From: Blastobasis lacticolella
Lineage: Eukaryota > Arthropoda > Insecta > Lepidoptera > Blastobasidae
Length of the DNA: 64,000 nucleotides
Direction: 5' to 3'
NCBI GenBank assembly: GCA_905147135.1
Contig: LR990054.1
Location: 13,677,001 to 13,741,000 of the forward strand
Every line of letters begins with the position of its first letter. Positions within the stretch are counted from its first letter, which is position 1. A program made the translations under genes and the position numbers. Shown piece after piece: positions 23,661 through 33,464 of this stretch. Under the pieces are notes generated by a model. That model made no database searches. It saw nothing but the letters and a program-made list of their open reading frames with translations, and had not been told where the DNA came from.

Positions 23661-24420
23661 ATATTTAATATTTAGACATAAGTATCCTAGCGTATAACCC
23701 GCGTCACGAAAGACGAGACTTGTCAAATGGCAGTGGAGGGGATTTCGCGCAGGTAATCTTATGCAGCGCAAGTCGAACCACATGACCCGCCAAGTCTCTT
23801 CTTATTTGACACTAGCTATATAGGTTGTTTACTAGGTATCTAAGATTGCCTGGAAGAAAAGATAAGGCCGCCGGTTCCTTTTTATCCTTTGTTTTTTTTA
23901 TTATTTGTGTATAAGCAATAAATAATTGTCATTCATTCACTCATTCATTCATAATTCTCTTTTTACTTTTATAATAATACTCTTATTTTCCAGTAGGTAT
24001 CATGTCGTCACTGTGTTCTCGTGATACAACTTCAATGTTGTGACTGAGCCAGCCTACATCTGGCAATGTACACAAGTTAAGAACACAATATTGACTGACC
24101 TATATACACATGGAGTTGTAACGGAGGCTTCGCTGCTAGACGACGCATTTGCGATGGCCGATACAAATCCAATTGTGGATGCGAACATGCCAGTATGTTT
24201 TCGTTGTTGGGCTACTTCGATATGATTTAAGATTTGAACTACGATATGAAGTGACTAACTAGAAGATCTTGTTTTCAATAAGATTAGTAGATATTATGTA
24301 GTTATGAAATTATCAGCTTGAACGTAATGGTGACAACAATGGAATGAAACCAACTTGACACTTGAACACACTGTTCATTGTTTTATTTATCTGTACGTAA
24401 GATCTTGTAACTTATATTTT
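23661..24420. other. Spacer with a microsatellite and a doubtful open frame
   Basis: A (CATT)n repeat lies at 23930-23953. A frame open at about 24025-24225 (+) reads protein-like (TEPAYIWQC, LLDDAFAMADTNPIV) and follows a pyrimidine-rich stretch ending in 'cag' at 23993. It meets a stop, not a donor, and I recognise no family. I do not call it an exon. Confidence 0.3.
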
Positions 24421-24690
24421 TAAATTAAATTAAATTTCAAAATTTTTATTCAACATAGGTACATTAAAAATACACTTATTGAAAGTCATAAAAAATAAAA
24501 AAATACAAATAAAAAATACAAAATACATTACATTCTAATTATGCAATAATGTGTCGCGCGCTGCACCATTCCCGACCATCACCTACTATTAGAGGTCAGT
24601 GGATCAAACCCATCGATGCGTGAGTTTATATGTCTGTGGTCATGCCTCACATCACCATGCTAGACCAACAAAAAAAAAAAAAAAAAAACT
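24421..24690 (-). repeat. 3'-terminal retroelement segment, minus strand
   Basis: On the minus strand the segment ends with 'gttgaataaaaattttgaaa' and an (ATTTA)n-like tail, typical of LINE/SINE 3' ends in this kind of genome. Its other end is a 19-base homopolymer (A on the plus strand, 24670-24688). It may be the real 3' end of the LINE that follows or a separate element. Confidence 0.45.
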
Positions 24691-25124
24691 GTCAATTAGA
24701 AGTGTCGATGAATGACGCCGCCCACGAAAACAGTATTTACAAATTAAATAAATATGTAAACATTACACAATGTAGTAATCGTGTTCACTCATTACTAGTG
24801 TATACATTGGAAAACAAATTTTCAGTAAGTACCCGATTTACCATTAAAAGATATTATAAAATAGTTTATACTTATGTAATATAATTTCATTTATCTATGT
24901 CATGTTACTTTGTTTTAGATTTCAATTTTATGAATTCAATTGAAAATATTAGTTATATTGAATCAAATTGTGTTAGGAATATAAATATGAAATATTATAA
25001 AAATGTCAGTAATTAGGATTAAGATTAATGAAAATGAAAAACATTATTCACACAATACCCATTCATTTCAGGTTACACAAGAGTATCCTGCAAATTGTAT
25101 TCGGAAGGAATAAAAGTACTCAAA
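24691..25124 (-). other. Probable LINE 3' UTR
   Basis: Lies immediately downstream of the ORF2 stop on the minus strand. AT-rich and non-coding. The exact 3' boundary of the element is not resolved. Confidence 0.45.
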
Positions 25125-28058
25125 TTAAGAATTGCTTTGCTGAGTTGGGGGCATCTTAATATCAGACCAAGCTGCTTCATCCGACAGATAATCACTTGAT
25201 TTGTAATAAGCTTTACTATACAAGACATTTTTAATTACTGTTTTAAATTTATGTATCGGTAAGTTGATTACTTCGTTGGGCAGTTTGTTAAAGAAGTCAA
25301 TGCTTAAACTTACAAAAGATTTCTTAACCTTACTTAACCTAGATCTGTATACTAGCAATTTATTTTTATTTCTAGTATGTCTATTATGAATGTCAGAGTT
25401 TTTTAAATAGTTGTCCAAATTTTTTCTTACATAAACTAGATTCTCATAGATGTACAGGCTAGGTATGGTCATAACATTAATTTCCTTAAATAATTCTCTT
25501 AGTGAGTCTCTAGTATGCAATCCATAGATAGCTCTTATTGCTCTTTTTTGCAATACGAAAATCGACTCTATATCCGCAGCATGACCCCACAGTAGGATAC
25601 CATATGATAGCAAACAGTGGAAGTAGCCAAAATAAACGAGCCTAGCCGTAGAAATATCTGTTAGCTGACGAATTTTTTTTACAGCGTATGCAGCTGAGCT
25701 TAGTCTATTAGCCAAATTTCCTAAGTGGGGGCCCCATTGTAATTTAGCATCTATTGTCAGACCTAAAAACACTGTGGAATCAACTAGTTTAATAACCTCA
25801 TTATCAATTTTTATATTATTTACTACACTATTCACATTTGGCAGTTTGAAATGTATGCATTTAGTTTTTTTTGCATTTAGCACCAAGTTATTCTCTGTGA
25901 ACCAACTATGCATTAACTCGAGTGCCTCATTTACCCTAGCAATGTCCGGCTTGCACCTCTTGACTCTAAATATCAAAGATGTGTCATCTGCAAATAATAT
26001 AATCCTTAGGATATTTTGAACTGTGAATGGTAAATCATTTATGTAGATTAAGAAGAGAAATGGGCCCAAAATAGATCCTTGAGGAACTCCCATTTCTATA
26101 ACTGAGCCTGGAGAATTAACTCTATTTATTTGAATTTTCTGGAGCCTACTTGTCAAATAAGATCTTAATACATTTAGCGCTTTATCTTTAATACCATAGT
26201 GCTGAAGCTTTAGTAATAATGTTTCGTGCTCCACACAATCGAAAGCCTTAGATAGGTCGCAGAAAATCCCAATGGCATCCTCGGCTTCCTCCCAAGCCTC
26301 AAAAATATATTTGATTAGTGTTGCACCTGCATCAGTAGTTGAGCGACCTTTTGTAAATCCAAATTGGTGATCATGAAACAATCCATTGATATTAAAGTGC
26401 ATCAGCATTTGGTTAAGAATTATCTTCTCAAATATCTTACTAAACCCTGGTAATACTGATATAGGCCTAAAATTGCCAGGGTCACTTGTATCACCTGCTT
26501 TAAAAATAGGAACTACCTTAGCGAGCTTCATTAAATCCGGAAAAACTCCTTCGTCAATGCACTTATTAAATATTGAAGCAAGGTAGGGTGCCACGGTGAT
26601 TATCACAGATTTAATAACTTTTGTAGACATACCCCATATATCTTCAGTGGATTTAACCTTTAATTCATTGAAGGTTTTTATGACTATGTAAGGCGTAACA
26701 TATGTAAATTTAAATGATTCATTGCAAGTTGGCACATTTTTTTCTAAAAAATCCATTGCTCTATGAGGTGATGAGCATAAGGCTTGTGTAGTTTTATAAG
26801 GAATTTCTGTAAAAAATCTTTCGAACTCCTCAGCAACCCCTATATTACTTGTTATCTTGCCGTTTTGGCCCACCAAGCAATATTCATTTTCGTGGCTCTT
26901 TATTCTACCAGTTTCCTTATTTATTATGTTCCAAGTAGTTTTGATTTTGTTTCCAGATATTTTAATTTGATTCCTTAAATAATTAGCTTTTGCAGTTTTG
27001 CAAACCAATTTAAATAACTTTGAATACCTCCGAACATGTTCATTTAGACCATAACTTTTTATAAATTGCTTTTTAGCATACAATTCGTACAAAGTACCTC
27101 TACTTATGCGGATTCCTGGTGTTGCCCAATCACTAAATTTAGTCTTGGAATTTATATTAATTGTTTTTACGGGGAAAGTATTTTCAAAGTTTCTTTGCAA
27201 CATTTGAAAAAAATCACCATAAAATTTGTTTGCGTTGGTAACATCAATTGGCAGTTTAGATAGGTCACTTAAGGTGGTCTCTTTGAAAGTTTGAAGTTGA
27301 TTTTCTGATACAGGCCTTACTTTAATTTGTATTTGTTTTGGAACTACTCTGCAAGGCAGTGAGATTAATTGCCCTAAATGATCTGAGTGTATATTTTTTA
27401 TTATTGAATGTTCGGTTATATTACAATTTGAAAATATATTATCCAAACAAGATGAGGTACACGATGTAATCCTTGTAGGTTCGTGAAATAGGTTCATAAG
27501 GTTAAATGATTTAAAAAGATTTAAGAAATCATTTGTCTTATTATTTTTATCCAGTATATTTATATTAAAATCCCCACTGACAAACAACTGTTTCTTAGAT
27601 TTCGAAATTACTTGTAATACTTCTTCCATTACCGATACAAATGTGTTATAGTTACTGCAATTTGGGGGTCTGTAAACACACACTATAATTTGCCCATCCA
27701 ACTCTACACAAGACAATTCAACGCAGCGTTCCACTGACAGCCTTACAATGTCCTTGCGTTCCTTAGCTTTAATATGTTTACGTACAAGTATTAGAGAGCC
27801 ACCATGTAAAGTGGCTTTTCTACAAAATGAGCTAACTGTTACATAATTTTCATACAAAAGGCATTGTATTTCGAAATCCTTTAACCAGTGTTCAGTGAAA
27901 CAGACTACATTATAATCAAATTTTTCTAAAAATAATTCTATTTCCAAGGCTTTTGAAGACAAACTTTGAACATTTTGATGAAAGATATACATTAAATTTT
28001 TGTCTTTTAGTTTTGTATCAATTGTATTAATTTTATAGCAGTGGTTAAACTTTGTCAA
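25125..28058 (-). CDS. Non-LTR retrotransposon ORF2: endonuclease and reverse transcriptase
   Basis: A 977-codon open frame without a break. Residues about 23-230 form an apurinic-type (EEP) endonuclease: N29 in HQNV, TEHWL, YRPPN, GDFN at 162-165 and SDH at 225-227. The reverse transcriptase spans about 500-740: KVVPIFKAGD from 514, SKAFD with D601, GVPQGS at 657 and FADD at 689-692. A thumb and a long C-terminal region follow. The motif set places it in the CR1/L2/Daphne group of the Jockey superfamily. It nicks target DNA and copies its own RNA there. The listed first codon is TTG, not ATG. The first ATG is residue 23, just before the endonuclease. ORF1 ends in the same bases (tTGA). All key catalytic residues are present, so the copy may be young. 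Confidence 0.95.
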   Translation of the reverse strand: MTKFNHCYKINTIDTKLKDKNLMYIFHQNVQSLSSKALEIELFLEKFDYNVVCFTEHWLKDFEIQCLLYENYVTVSSFCRKATLHGGSLILVRKHIKAKERKDIVRLSVERCVELSCVELDGQIIVCVYRPPNCSNYNTFVSVMEEVLQVISKSKKQLFVSGDFNINILDKNNKTNDFLNLFKSFNLMNLFHEPTRITSCTSSCLDNIFSNCNITEHSIIKNIHSDHLGQLISLPCRVVPKQIQIKVRPVSENQLQTFKETTLSDLSKLPIDVTNANKFYGDFFQMLQRNFENTFPVKTININSKTKFSDWATPGIRISRGTLYELYAKKQFIKSYGLNEHVRRYSKLFKLVCKTAKANYLRNQIKISGNKIKTTWNIINKETGRIKSHENEYCLVGQNGKITSNIGVAEEFERFFTEIPYKTTQALCSSPHRAMDFLEKNVPTCNESFKFTYVTPYIVIKTFNELKVKSTEDIWGMSTKVIKSVIITVAPYLASIFNKCIDEGVFPDLMKLAKVVPIFKAGDTSDPGNFRPISVLPGFSKIFEKIILNQMLMHFNINGLFHDHQFGFTKGRSTTDAGATLIKYIFEAWEEAEDAIGIFCDLSKAFDCVEHETLLLKLQHYGIKDKALNVLRSYLTSRLQKIQINRVNSPGSVIEMGVPQGSILGPFLFLIYINDLPFTVQNILRIILFADDTSLIFRVKRCKPDIARVNEALELMHSWFTENNLVLNAKKTKCIHFKLPNVNSVVNNIKIDNEVIKLVDSTVFLGLTIDAKLQWGPHLGNLANRLSSAAYAVKKIRQLTDISTARLVYFGYFHCLLSYGILLWGHAADIESIFVLQKRAIRAIYGLHTRDSLRELFKEINVMTIPSLYIYENLVYVRKNLDNYLKNSDIHNRHTRNKNKLLVYRSRLSKVKKSFVSLSIDFFNKLPNEVINLPIHKFKTVIKNVLYSKAYYKSSDYLSDEAAWSDIKMPPTQQSNS

Positions 28059-29635
28059 ATAATGTTGTTTAAAGTCATATTTGTAAGAGAACTACCTATT
28101 GAAGAATTAATGATGTCAATTGATTTAGGTACAATGTCAGAATTAAAAATGTTAAATGCTAATAATCTAGCAATAAATTTCTTTTCCTTATAAGTCAAAT
28201 AAATACGATGTCCATAATATACAAAATGTCGAATAAATTTATTTACGTCAAAAAATGAGATTTTGTCGCTATGACAGGTCAAGTTAAAAATTAAATTATT
28301 GAAATAATAAATGTTGTTATTTTGTACAGTACCGTAGCTTTCAGAATACGGAAACGAACACAGTATAATTTTACCAATACTTCTAATGTTATTCAACATA
28401 TCATATAAACGACATAAATCCTGTTTTGTGCAACACAATGTATCACATAAAGATATGATTAAAGTGTCATTTTGATTGAATTGCATTGTTTTAATTTTTA
28501 ATGTCAGACATCTTAATGATATATTCGGATAGCAGTAATTTATTACATCGTTACACGCATACAATGATAATTCATGTCCTAGATTTCGTCCAAAAATATC
28601 TGTTATCAAAACAGTTTTACTACGCGTACTAACAAACGAATTTACATTTGGTGGTGGTGACACCACGGAGATTGGCATTAATGGTTGCGCCCCCACGGGT
28701 AGAGAAAACTCCGGTTGCGGCAACACCAGCGGCGCCACTGACGCGGCCAATGGACTGTGTACTAGGTGTCGCCTCACTTGTGACTTATCTTCTAACGTAG
28801 TGTGAGTACATTCACAAATGCAAGTTTGGTTTTCTATTTTTATAAATGTTCTACTACGCATTGCATCATTGTAAGGCAGCGAAGTGCGCACGTTAGTCGT
28901 TGGCGGCGCCACCGTCGGGGCAGACAAATTATTCGCAACGGTTGGCGTGTCCTCTCGCGAGCAGTTACAGGTGCAATATTGGTCTAAAAATAGTGAATTT
29001 AACTTCTCTTCGTTACATTTTAAATCAGTAATTAATTGGCTCATAGAATCTGAATATTCAGATATCAGTTTTTGAGATCTTTCGTACTCTAATGTGGTAT
29101 TTTTCAAATCTGTTTCCATTTCGTTCAACTTAAACTGTAAGTACAAAGTTTCATTTTTGTAATCGGCCTGGTTTTTACATATAATATCGCTACAATGCTG
29201 TAATTCAATATTTGCTTTGTGTAATGAACTTTTTAGTTTTCCATTACGTTTTAATATTATCTTTAAAGATGAGGTACTTTTAAATTTTTTTGATTTAATT
29301 TTTTTTCTTTGAACCATGTTTGCACCGACATTATTTGTAATAGTACTGTGTTTGTTAATCGATAGGTTATCACATAAAATTTTGGTATTTGTTGATTGCA
29401 GTTGAAGTAGCTCCAACTTGTACCGATCAATAGTACGGTGAGCTGCTTGCAAATCACGTTCCAGACAATTGATACGATCCAGGACGGCCGTGTGCTGATC
29501 ACTGCATTCCTGGAGAGATTCCACTACCTCCTGAAGTTCGTCCCGCTGCGCTCGTATATCTTCCAACTGTATGTCAAGCTCAGCTAGCTGCCCCTTTAGA
29601 TCTTGGTTTTTTTTATTTATATGTGTAATTTCCAT
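28055..29635 (-). CDS. Non-LTR retrotransposon ORF1: coiled coil and SGNH-like domain
   Basis: A 526-codon frame from an ATG at 29635. Residues 1-80 and about 140-215 have strong heptad character (coiled coil). Residues 110-140 are very basic, as expected for RNA binding. Two tight cysteine clusters follow, CTCNC (221-225) and CICEC (272-276). The C-terminal part (about 340-490) resembles the SGNH/GDSL esterase reported for CR1 ORF1 proteins: a 'LITDIFGRNLG' strand-turn (D346) where GDS is expected, and a 'GHRIYLTYKEKKF' end (H476) where the catalytic His region lies. The serine position is Ile, so esterase activity is doubtful. The true N-terminus probably lies upstream at 29757 in another frame, cut off by a frameshift. 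Confidence 0.85.
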   Translation of the reverse strand: MEITHINKKNQDLKGQLAELDIQLEDIRAQRDELQEVVESLQECSDQHTAVLDRINCLERDLQAAHRTIDRYKLELLQLQSTNTKILCDNLSINKHSTITNNVGANMVQRKKIKSKKFKSTSSLKIILKRNGKLKSSLHKANIELQHCSDIICKNQADYKNETLYLQFKLNEMETDLKNTTLEYERSQKLISEYSDSMSQLITDLKCNEEKLNSLFLDQYCTCNCSREDTPTVANNLSAPTVAPPTTNVRTSLPYNDAMRSRTFIKIENQTCICECTHTTLEDKSQVRRHLVHSPLAASVAPLVLPQPEFSLPVGAQPLMPISVVSPPPNVNSFVSTRSKTVLITDIFGRNLGHELSLYACNDVINYCYPNISLRCLTLKIKTMQFNQNDTLIISLCDTLCCTKQDLCRLYDMLNNIRSIGKIILCSFPYSESYGTVQNNNIYYFNNLIFNLTCHSDKISFFDVNKFIRHFVYYGHRIYLTYKEKKFIARLLAFNIFNSDIVPKSIDIINSSIGSSLTNMTLNNII

Positions 29636-29757
29636 CCGCTGTCCTCTCTCTCTTGGAGTAATCGGAATACGTGATCCCTTGACAGTTTTAATTCTGTCAG
29701 GGCTTCCTTCAATTTATCCTCTAGTCTAATCGTAAACATTCTGCGAGTTGTTGTCAT
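29636..29757 (-). pseudogene. Displaced N-terminus of LINE ORF1
   Basis: An ATG at 29757 opens a frame of about 40 codons that begins MTTTRRMFTIRLEDKLK and is rich in charged heptads. It continues smoothly in character into the ORF1 coiled coil but is two bases out of frame with it, and meets a stop near 29618. I infer a single small indel around 29636-29645 in this copy. The ATG at 29635 is then probably not the native start. Confidence 0.65.
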
Positions 29758-29821
29758 ATTTGTCAGACTAAAAGAAGACAAAAAAAAAATATTTTTTTTC
29801 TCCTATGATGTTACTTTTGAT

Positions 29822-29887
29822 CTGAGGCTCGAACCCCGGATGTATGACGCATAGCCGCAGTTACTACCTCTGCGCTACAGAGTCTCG
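29822..29887 (-). repeat. tRNA-like Pol III promoter block (SINE head or LINE 5' end)
   Basis: On the minus strand the A-box-like 'tagcgcagaggtagt' is followed 32 bases later by the B-box-like 'ggggttcgagcc'. Stems do not pair well enough for a real tRNA: the acceptor ends do not match. It lies about 70 bases upstream of the LINE ORF1 start in the same orientation. It may be a degraded tRNA-derived SINE or part of the element's 5' region. Confidence 0.5.
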
Positions 29888-29890
29888 TTG

Positions 29891-31084
29891 ACGACACGGC
29901 GAAATACGGCTACTAGTTTCAATCTCGTTTGAATAACCCAGCATAGGTGCAGTTTGTTTGTAATAACTGTACTAGTTGGCGGTAGTGTGCACTTTTACAC
30001 TTTTTCTATTTTAATATTGTATATTTAATTTATTTAAAACGTAATGTAGAAGTGTTTTTATGTTTAAATTATCACTTGTTTGCCACATGTATCGCTAAAA
30101 AACTTACTTACATCGACTTAAGTTTTATTTATAGTGTTTAATGTTCAATATAAACTTTTGTTTTTTTTACGTTTAATCACTTGTTTTATGTTAGAATAAC
30201 ACTGTCACTGTATTATCGTACTATAATAAACCATATTTGAACACTATTTTTTCGATAAAATAGCTTTAACTTATTAAAAATATTTATTAACACTGAACCA
30301 ATGTTTACGTGAGGGTGGCGCCCTCTAAACAATATATAGGTACTAGATACTGATTTTTATCAATCCTACTCGATTTGTCTGTAGATCTATTTTCCTGTGA
30401 AAAGGCTTAACATAATGACTGCCCATACTCATCACTTATTTGGGCATCCCACATATCAGAAAAGTTTAAAAGAAAATCTGCATACCAAAACGCCTTTTCA
30501 AGATTGTATCTAGATTCTAGTGATGCTTAGTTCAGTACTCCATCTAGAGCAAGTCAAAAACAAATGTGACAATCTCACAAATTTTCTGCCGCCGGCACCC
30601 GCACAGAACTCAACCTGACTGTATTTTTGCAAAGCTACAGACATTTATAGATGACGGAGTTCAGTCGGTATCTGCAAAAGGTGACAGCCATTTGTCCCCG
30701 TCAACCGTTTCTGCAGCGAGTGGGACAACACTATCTTTTAACCGATTCAGAAATAATGGAATCCCCCCGGAACAGTGGTTCCCAGACAGACGGTGGAATT
30801 GTATTTTCGAGACTGAAGACGGAAGTGACTGACTGGATTAAATAATAAAGTAATAAGTTTATATAAATACAAATGCACTAAATAAACTTAAGTGATGTAT
30901 ATCTGAAATCTCCACTGTCTTAAATTCTGCGTACAGTCAGACCATAGTCCAAAATACAAATATCAGAATCGTTCAAACGTCCGCGGAATTTACTACTTAC
31001 CGAATGGAACATATTTTCAAAACACATCGTATTAAAAAGACTATTCTACGAAGAGCTCACATCTATGTATTCTTGTTCCATAGC
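29891..31084. other. No recognised feature
   Basis: AT-rich flank of the LINE. Overlapping frames at 30566-30845 are serine/threonine-rich but unassigned. Nothing that I can support. Confidence 0.5.
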
Positions 31085-31350
31085 AAAAGTTCATAACGAG
31101 CCCTCCCTAACCTTTTCCTGCCGCAGATTCGGCTCCGCGCCCGTTATTTGTCAACTTCCCCAAAACACGCGAGGGTTTGTCGCGGCCCGTTCCGATTTGA
31201 TTCGTTCCGAAATCCAACGGCACGTGTTTGTTCGCCGGCAATGTTTCCCGCGGAGTCTGCGCTTGTTTCGCGTGCCAGAATTAGCATAGAAAGCAGCCAA
31301 GTTGCCAAGCGACAACTCTTGGGGCTCGCTCGCTCACCTACTTGTTATTG
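31085..31350. other. Repeat-free GC-richer block
   Basis: Noticeably GC-richer than its surroundings, with overlapping plus-strand frames lacking known motifs and no repeat similarity within the window. Possibly conserved non-coding DNA. Inference from composition only. Confidence 0.2.
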
Positions 31351-31560
31351 AGATACGGTCAACAACGCTTCTGGGAGACGGCAACTTTTATTGTGTATTT
31401 TATGCCCAGCTTTATCACGACTTGTAAATTGGAAAGTTTGAACCTCGGGTGGTTTTGCCGTATTTTTTGCCGTAGTTTCGTAACAATAAAACCAATAATG
31501 AGGTAACGAGAATAGAACAGATATTTGATTGAGTCAAGGCGGGGATTTAGTTACACTAAA

Positions 31561-31670
31561 GGATGGATGGATGTTTGTTACTTCTTCACATAAAAGATAC
31601 CGAAAGGATTTTTATGAAATTTAGCAGTAATGTAGCATATGGCCCAAATTAGCACACAGGCTGCCCGACT
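31561..31670 (-). repeat. Short DNA-element fragment
   Basis: 'ggatggatggatgtttgtta' and then 'tttttatgaaatttagca' are, read in reverse, the ending of the common short element also present at 22195-22345. A second small piece with the same start lies at 34331-34400. Confidence 0.55.
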
Positions 31671-31671
31671 G

Positions 31672-31722
31672 GGGAGGTACCTCCTGGTACGTCCCCAGAG
31701 GTACCTCCTTCTCGGAGGTACC
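31672..31722. repeat. Clustered KpnI-type palindromes
   Basis: The palindrome ggaggtacctcc (31673-31684) is followed by two near-identical copies at about 31698-31708 and 31713-31722. Outer bases (ctgggga / tccccag) also pair. The cluster lies between the element fragment and the LINE tail. Confidence 0.6.
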
Positions 31723-31884
31723 TGCTTACAGAATATCGCAGCTAAATAATACTCTTTTAAATAGTATTGTGTTTCTGCCGGTGAGTAAGGTTTCCAGTGC
31801 TCCATGGGGTGGGGATTTGGGGAACCGTGGCTTTGGCAGTGGAGTGGCATTTGCTTTATGCTGCCAGAGCAACGTGTTATAGAG

Positions 31885-32010
31885 GTGGGCAACGCATTAG
31901 CGATACTCTTGGTGTTGCTAATGTCTATAGGCAGTGGTGACCACTTTCCATCAGGTGGCCCGCTTGCCTGTTTGTCTACCGTATGATATAAAAAAATAAA
32001 AAAAAAATCT
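31885..32010 (+). repeat. LINE 3' tail (repeat E)
   Basis: 'gtgggcaacgcattagcga', 'gttgctaatgtctatagg', 'cttgcctgtttgtctaccg', then 'tatgatataaaaaaat' and an A-rich tail. Upstream sequence from about 31745 may belong to the same element's 3' UTR but has no reading frame. Confidence 0.7.
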
Positions 32011-32304
32011 AGTACTGTAGCTACCTCGGACAGTATTTTCTCGGGATCAGGTTGAATCTAGGGCATTCACGCTCTAACTTTGGATGTCGCGAAGGACAAA
32101 TTCACTCACACTCGTTCTAAAACTATACGAATATCATAATATATGATGGCTTATATGATTTTCGTCAACTCACGACCTTCTTTAAACAGGCAGGAAATGT
32201 CCCATCTACCCGTCCGTATTACCTACACGTGCGTAAAATTGGAAAAGTTGGTTCACAGCTCATGAAAATATAGACCGAATGTAGATTTCTTTATGCATAT
32301 ATAT

Positions 32305-32360
32305 AGTTGTGAATGCAGGTTTAGTCACAGTGTTTTCCCTCGCCGTTTGAGCATCTGTTA
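32305..32360 (-). repeat. SINE-B fragment, minus strand
   Basis: 'gcaggtttagtcacagtg', 'tttccctcgccg' and 'gagcatctgttagtg' match the central block of SINE-B as seen at 47690-47745 and 57540-57595. Confidence 0.5.
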
Positions 32361-32504
32361 GTGTACACATGAGAAAGAGCGATATAATATTGTAGATATA
32401 TGCCTTTATTTATCTTGCTGGCGTCAATCCCGCTTGTGATCTAACGCGACACGCGATAAATGCCTTAGATTAAGAATATATAAATTGACTACAAATGAGT
32501 TTAA

Positions 32505-32640
32505 TAACGGCACGTCTCGTCAAGGCAGCTTATGACCAAAATGCTGGCCTTTATTTAGCACAGCGTCTGAGCATTGCCATTCAACGTGGCAATGCCGCCA
32601 GCATTTTGGGCACGTTGACGGTTTACTATTTTTTTTTAGT
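32505..32640 (+). pseudogene. Non-LTR reverse transcriptase C-terminal relic
   Basis: The frame reads ARLVKAAYDQNAGLYLAQRL and then SIAIQRGNAASILGTL. A closely similar [LF]-x-x-R-[IL]-S-[IV]-A-I-Q-R-G-N-x-x-S-[IV]-L-G-T ending is one I recall from C-termini of arthropod LINE ORF2 proteins. Nothing upstream of it is preserved. Confidence 0.45.
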
Positions 32641-32830
32641 TTTATTTAATTTAAGATTAATTTTGTTATAGTTAGGTAAATCGCGAAAAAGGTAGGGTAG
32701 GTGTAGGATGTAGGGTGTAGAGTATCCTACTTCTATCCTACACCTACTTTACCTCTACCTACGCTATTATTCTTTACGTTTAAAGCACCCCTGTATTATA
32801 GCAAACAAAATATAAAAATATTCATATCGG

Positions 32831-32867
32831 TAAAGCCGTTTTCAAGTATAACTTGAAAACGGCTTTA
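32831..32867. repeat. Perfect 17-bp inverted repeat, 3-base loop
   Basis: Arms 32831-32847 (taaagccgttttcaagt) and 32851-32867 are exact reverse complements around 'ata'. No gene end is close, so a terminator role is unlikely. Confidence 0.9.
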
Positions 32868-33464
32868 GACGAACTTTAGACCAACGGCGAAACCAGTAAT
32901 GATATTTTTTTATTTAGAGATTGTTTTATTTATCAAAAAATATCACGTATACCAAATTGATTTTGCTGTTAATTATTGCATCTTAATCTCCGCCAGGAGA
33001 TATTTTTCTACATGCAACGGAAAGCATTGTTTCTTAATATCTTCGTTTACACATTTATGGTAATACCGCTGCATTTTATTAGCTTACTTCATGATTGCGT
33101 AGGCAAAATGTACACCCGTTATCTCCTCTTCTTACACGAGACCTTAAAATATAAACATAAAACATTTTACGGTCCCAAATTAAATTAAATTTTATCTCAT
33201 TCGGAAGAATTCTGTGAGTTTACGCAGTTCTCTCGCAATTGCTGGCAAAGATTGTTCATTGTATGGGGTTTTAGCATTTTATAGCCGTATCTCTTCATTA
33301 TGTCAGTCTTTAGACATTGCTAATGTCAGTGTGTGCTATTGCGATGTCTGTTTTAATGGACCAGTACGAGGGAGAGAGTGCGATATTAGATAATATAGGT
33401 TTTAAGACCCGTGGTTATTCTTGACACTGTCACCACACATATTATCGGGATTTTTAACACGGTT
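32868..33464. other. No recognised feature
   Basis: AT-rich spacer without nameable content. Confidence 0.6.

Noticed and set aside
32831..32867. Transcription terminator
   Set aside because: No gene ends here and hairpin terminators of this type are not expected in a eukaryotic nuclear genome.
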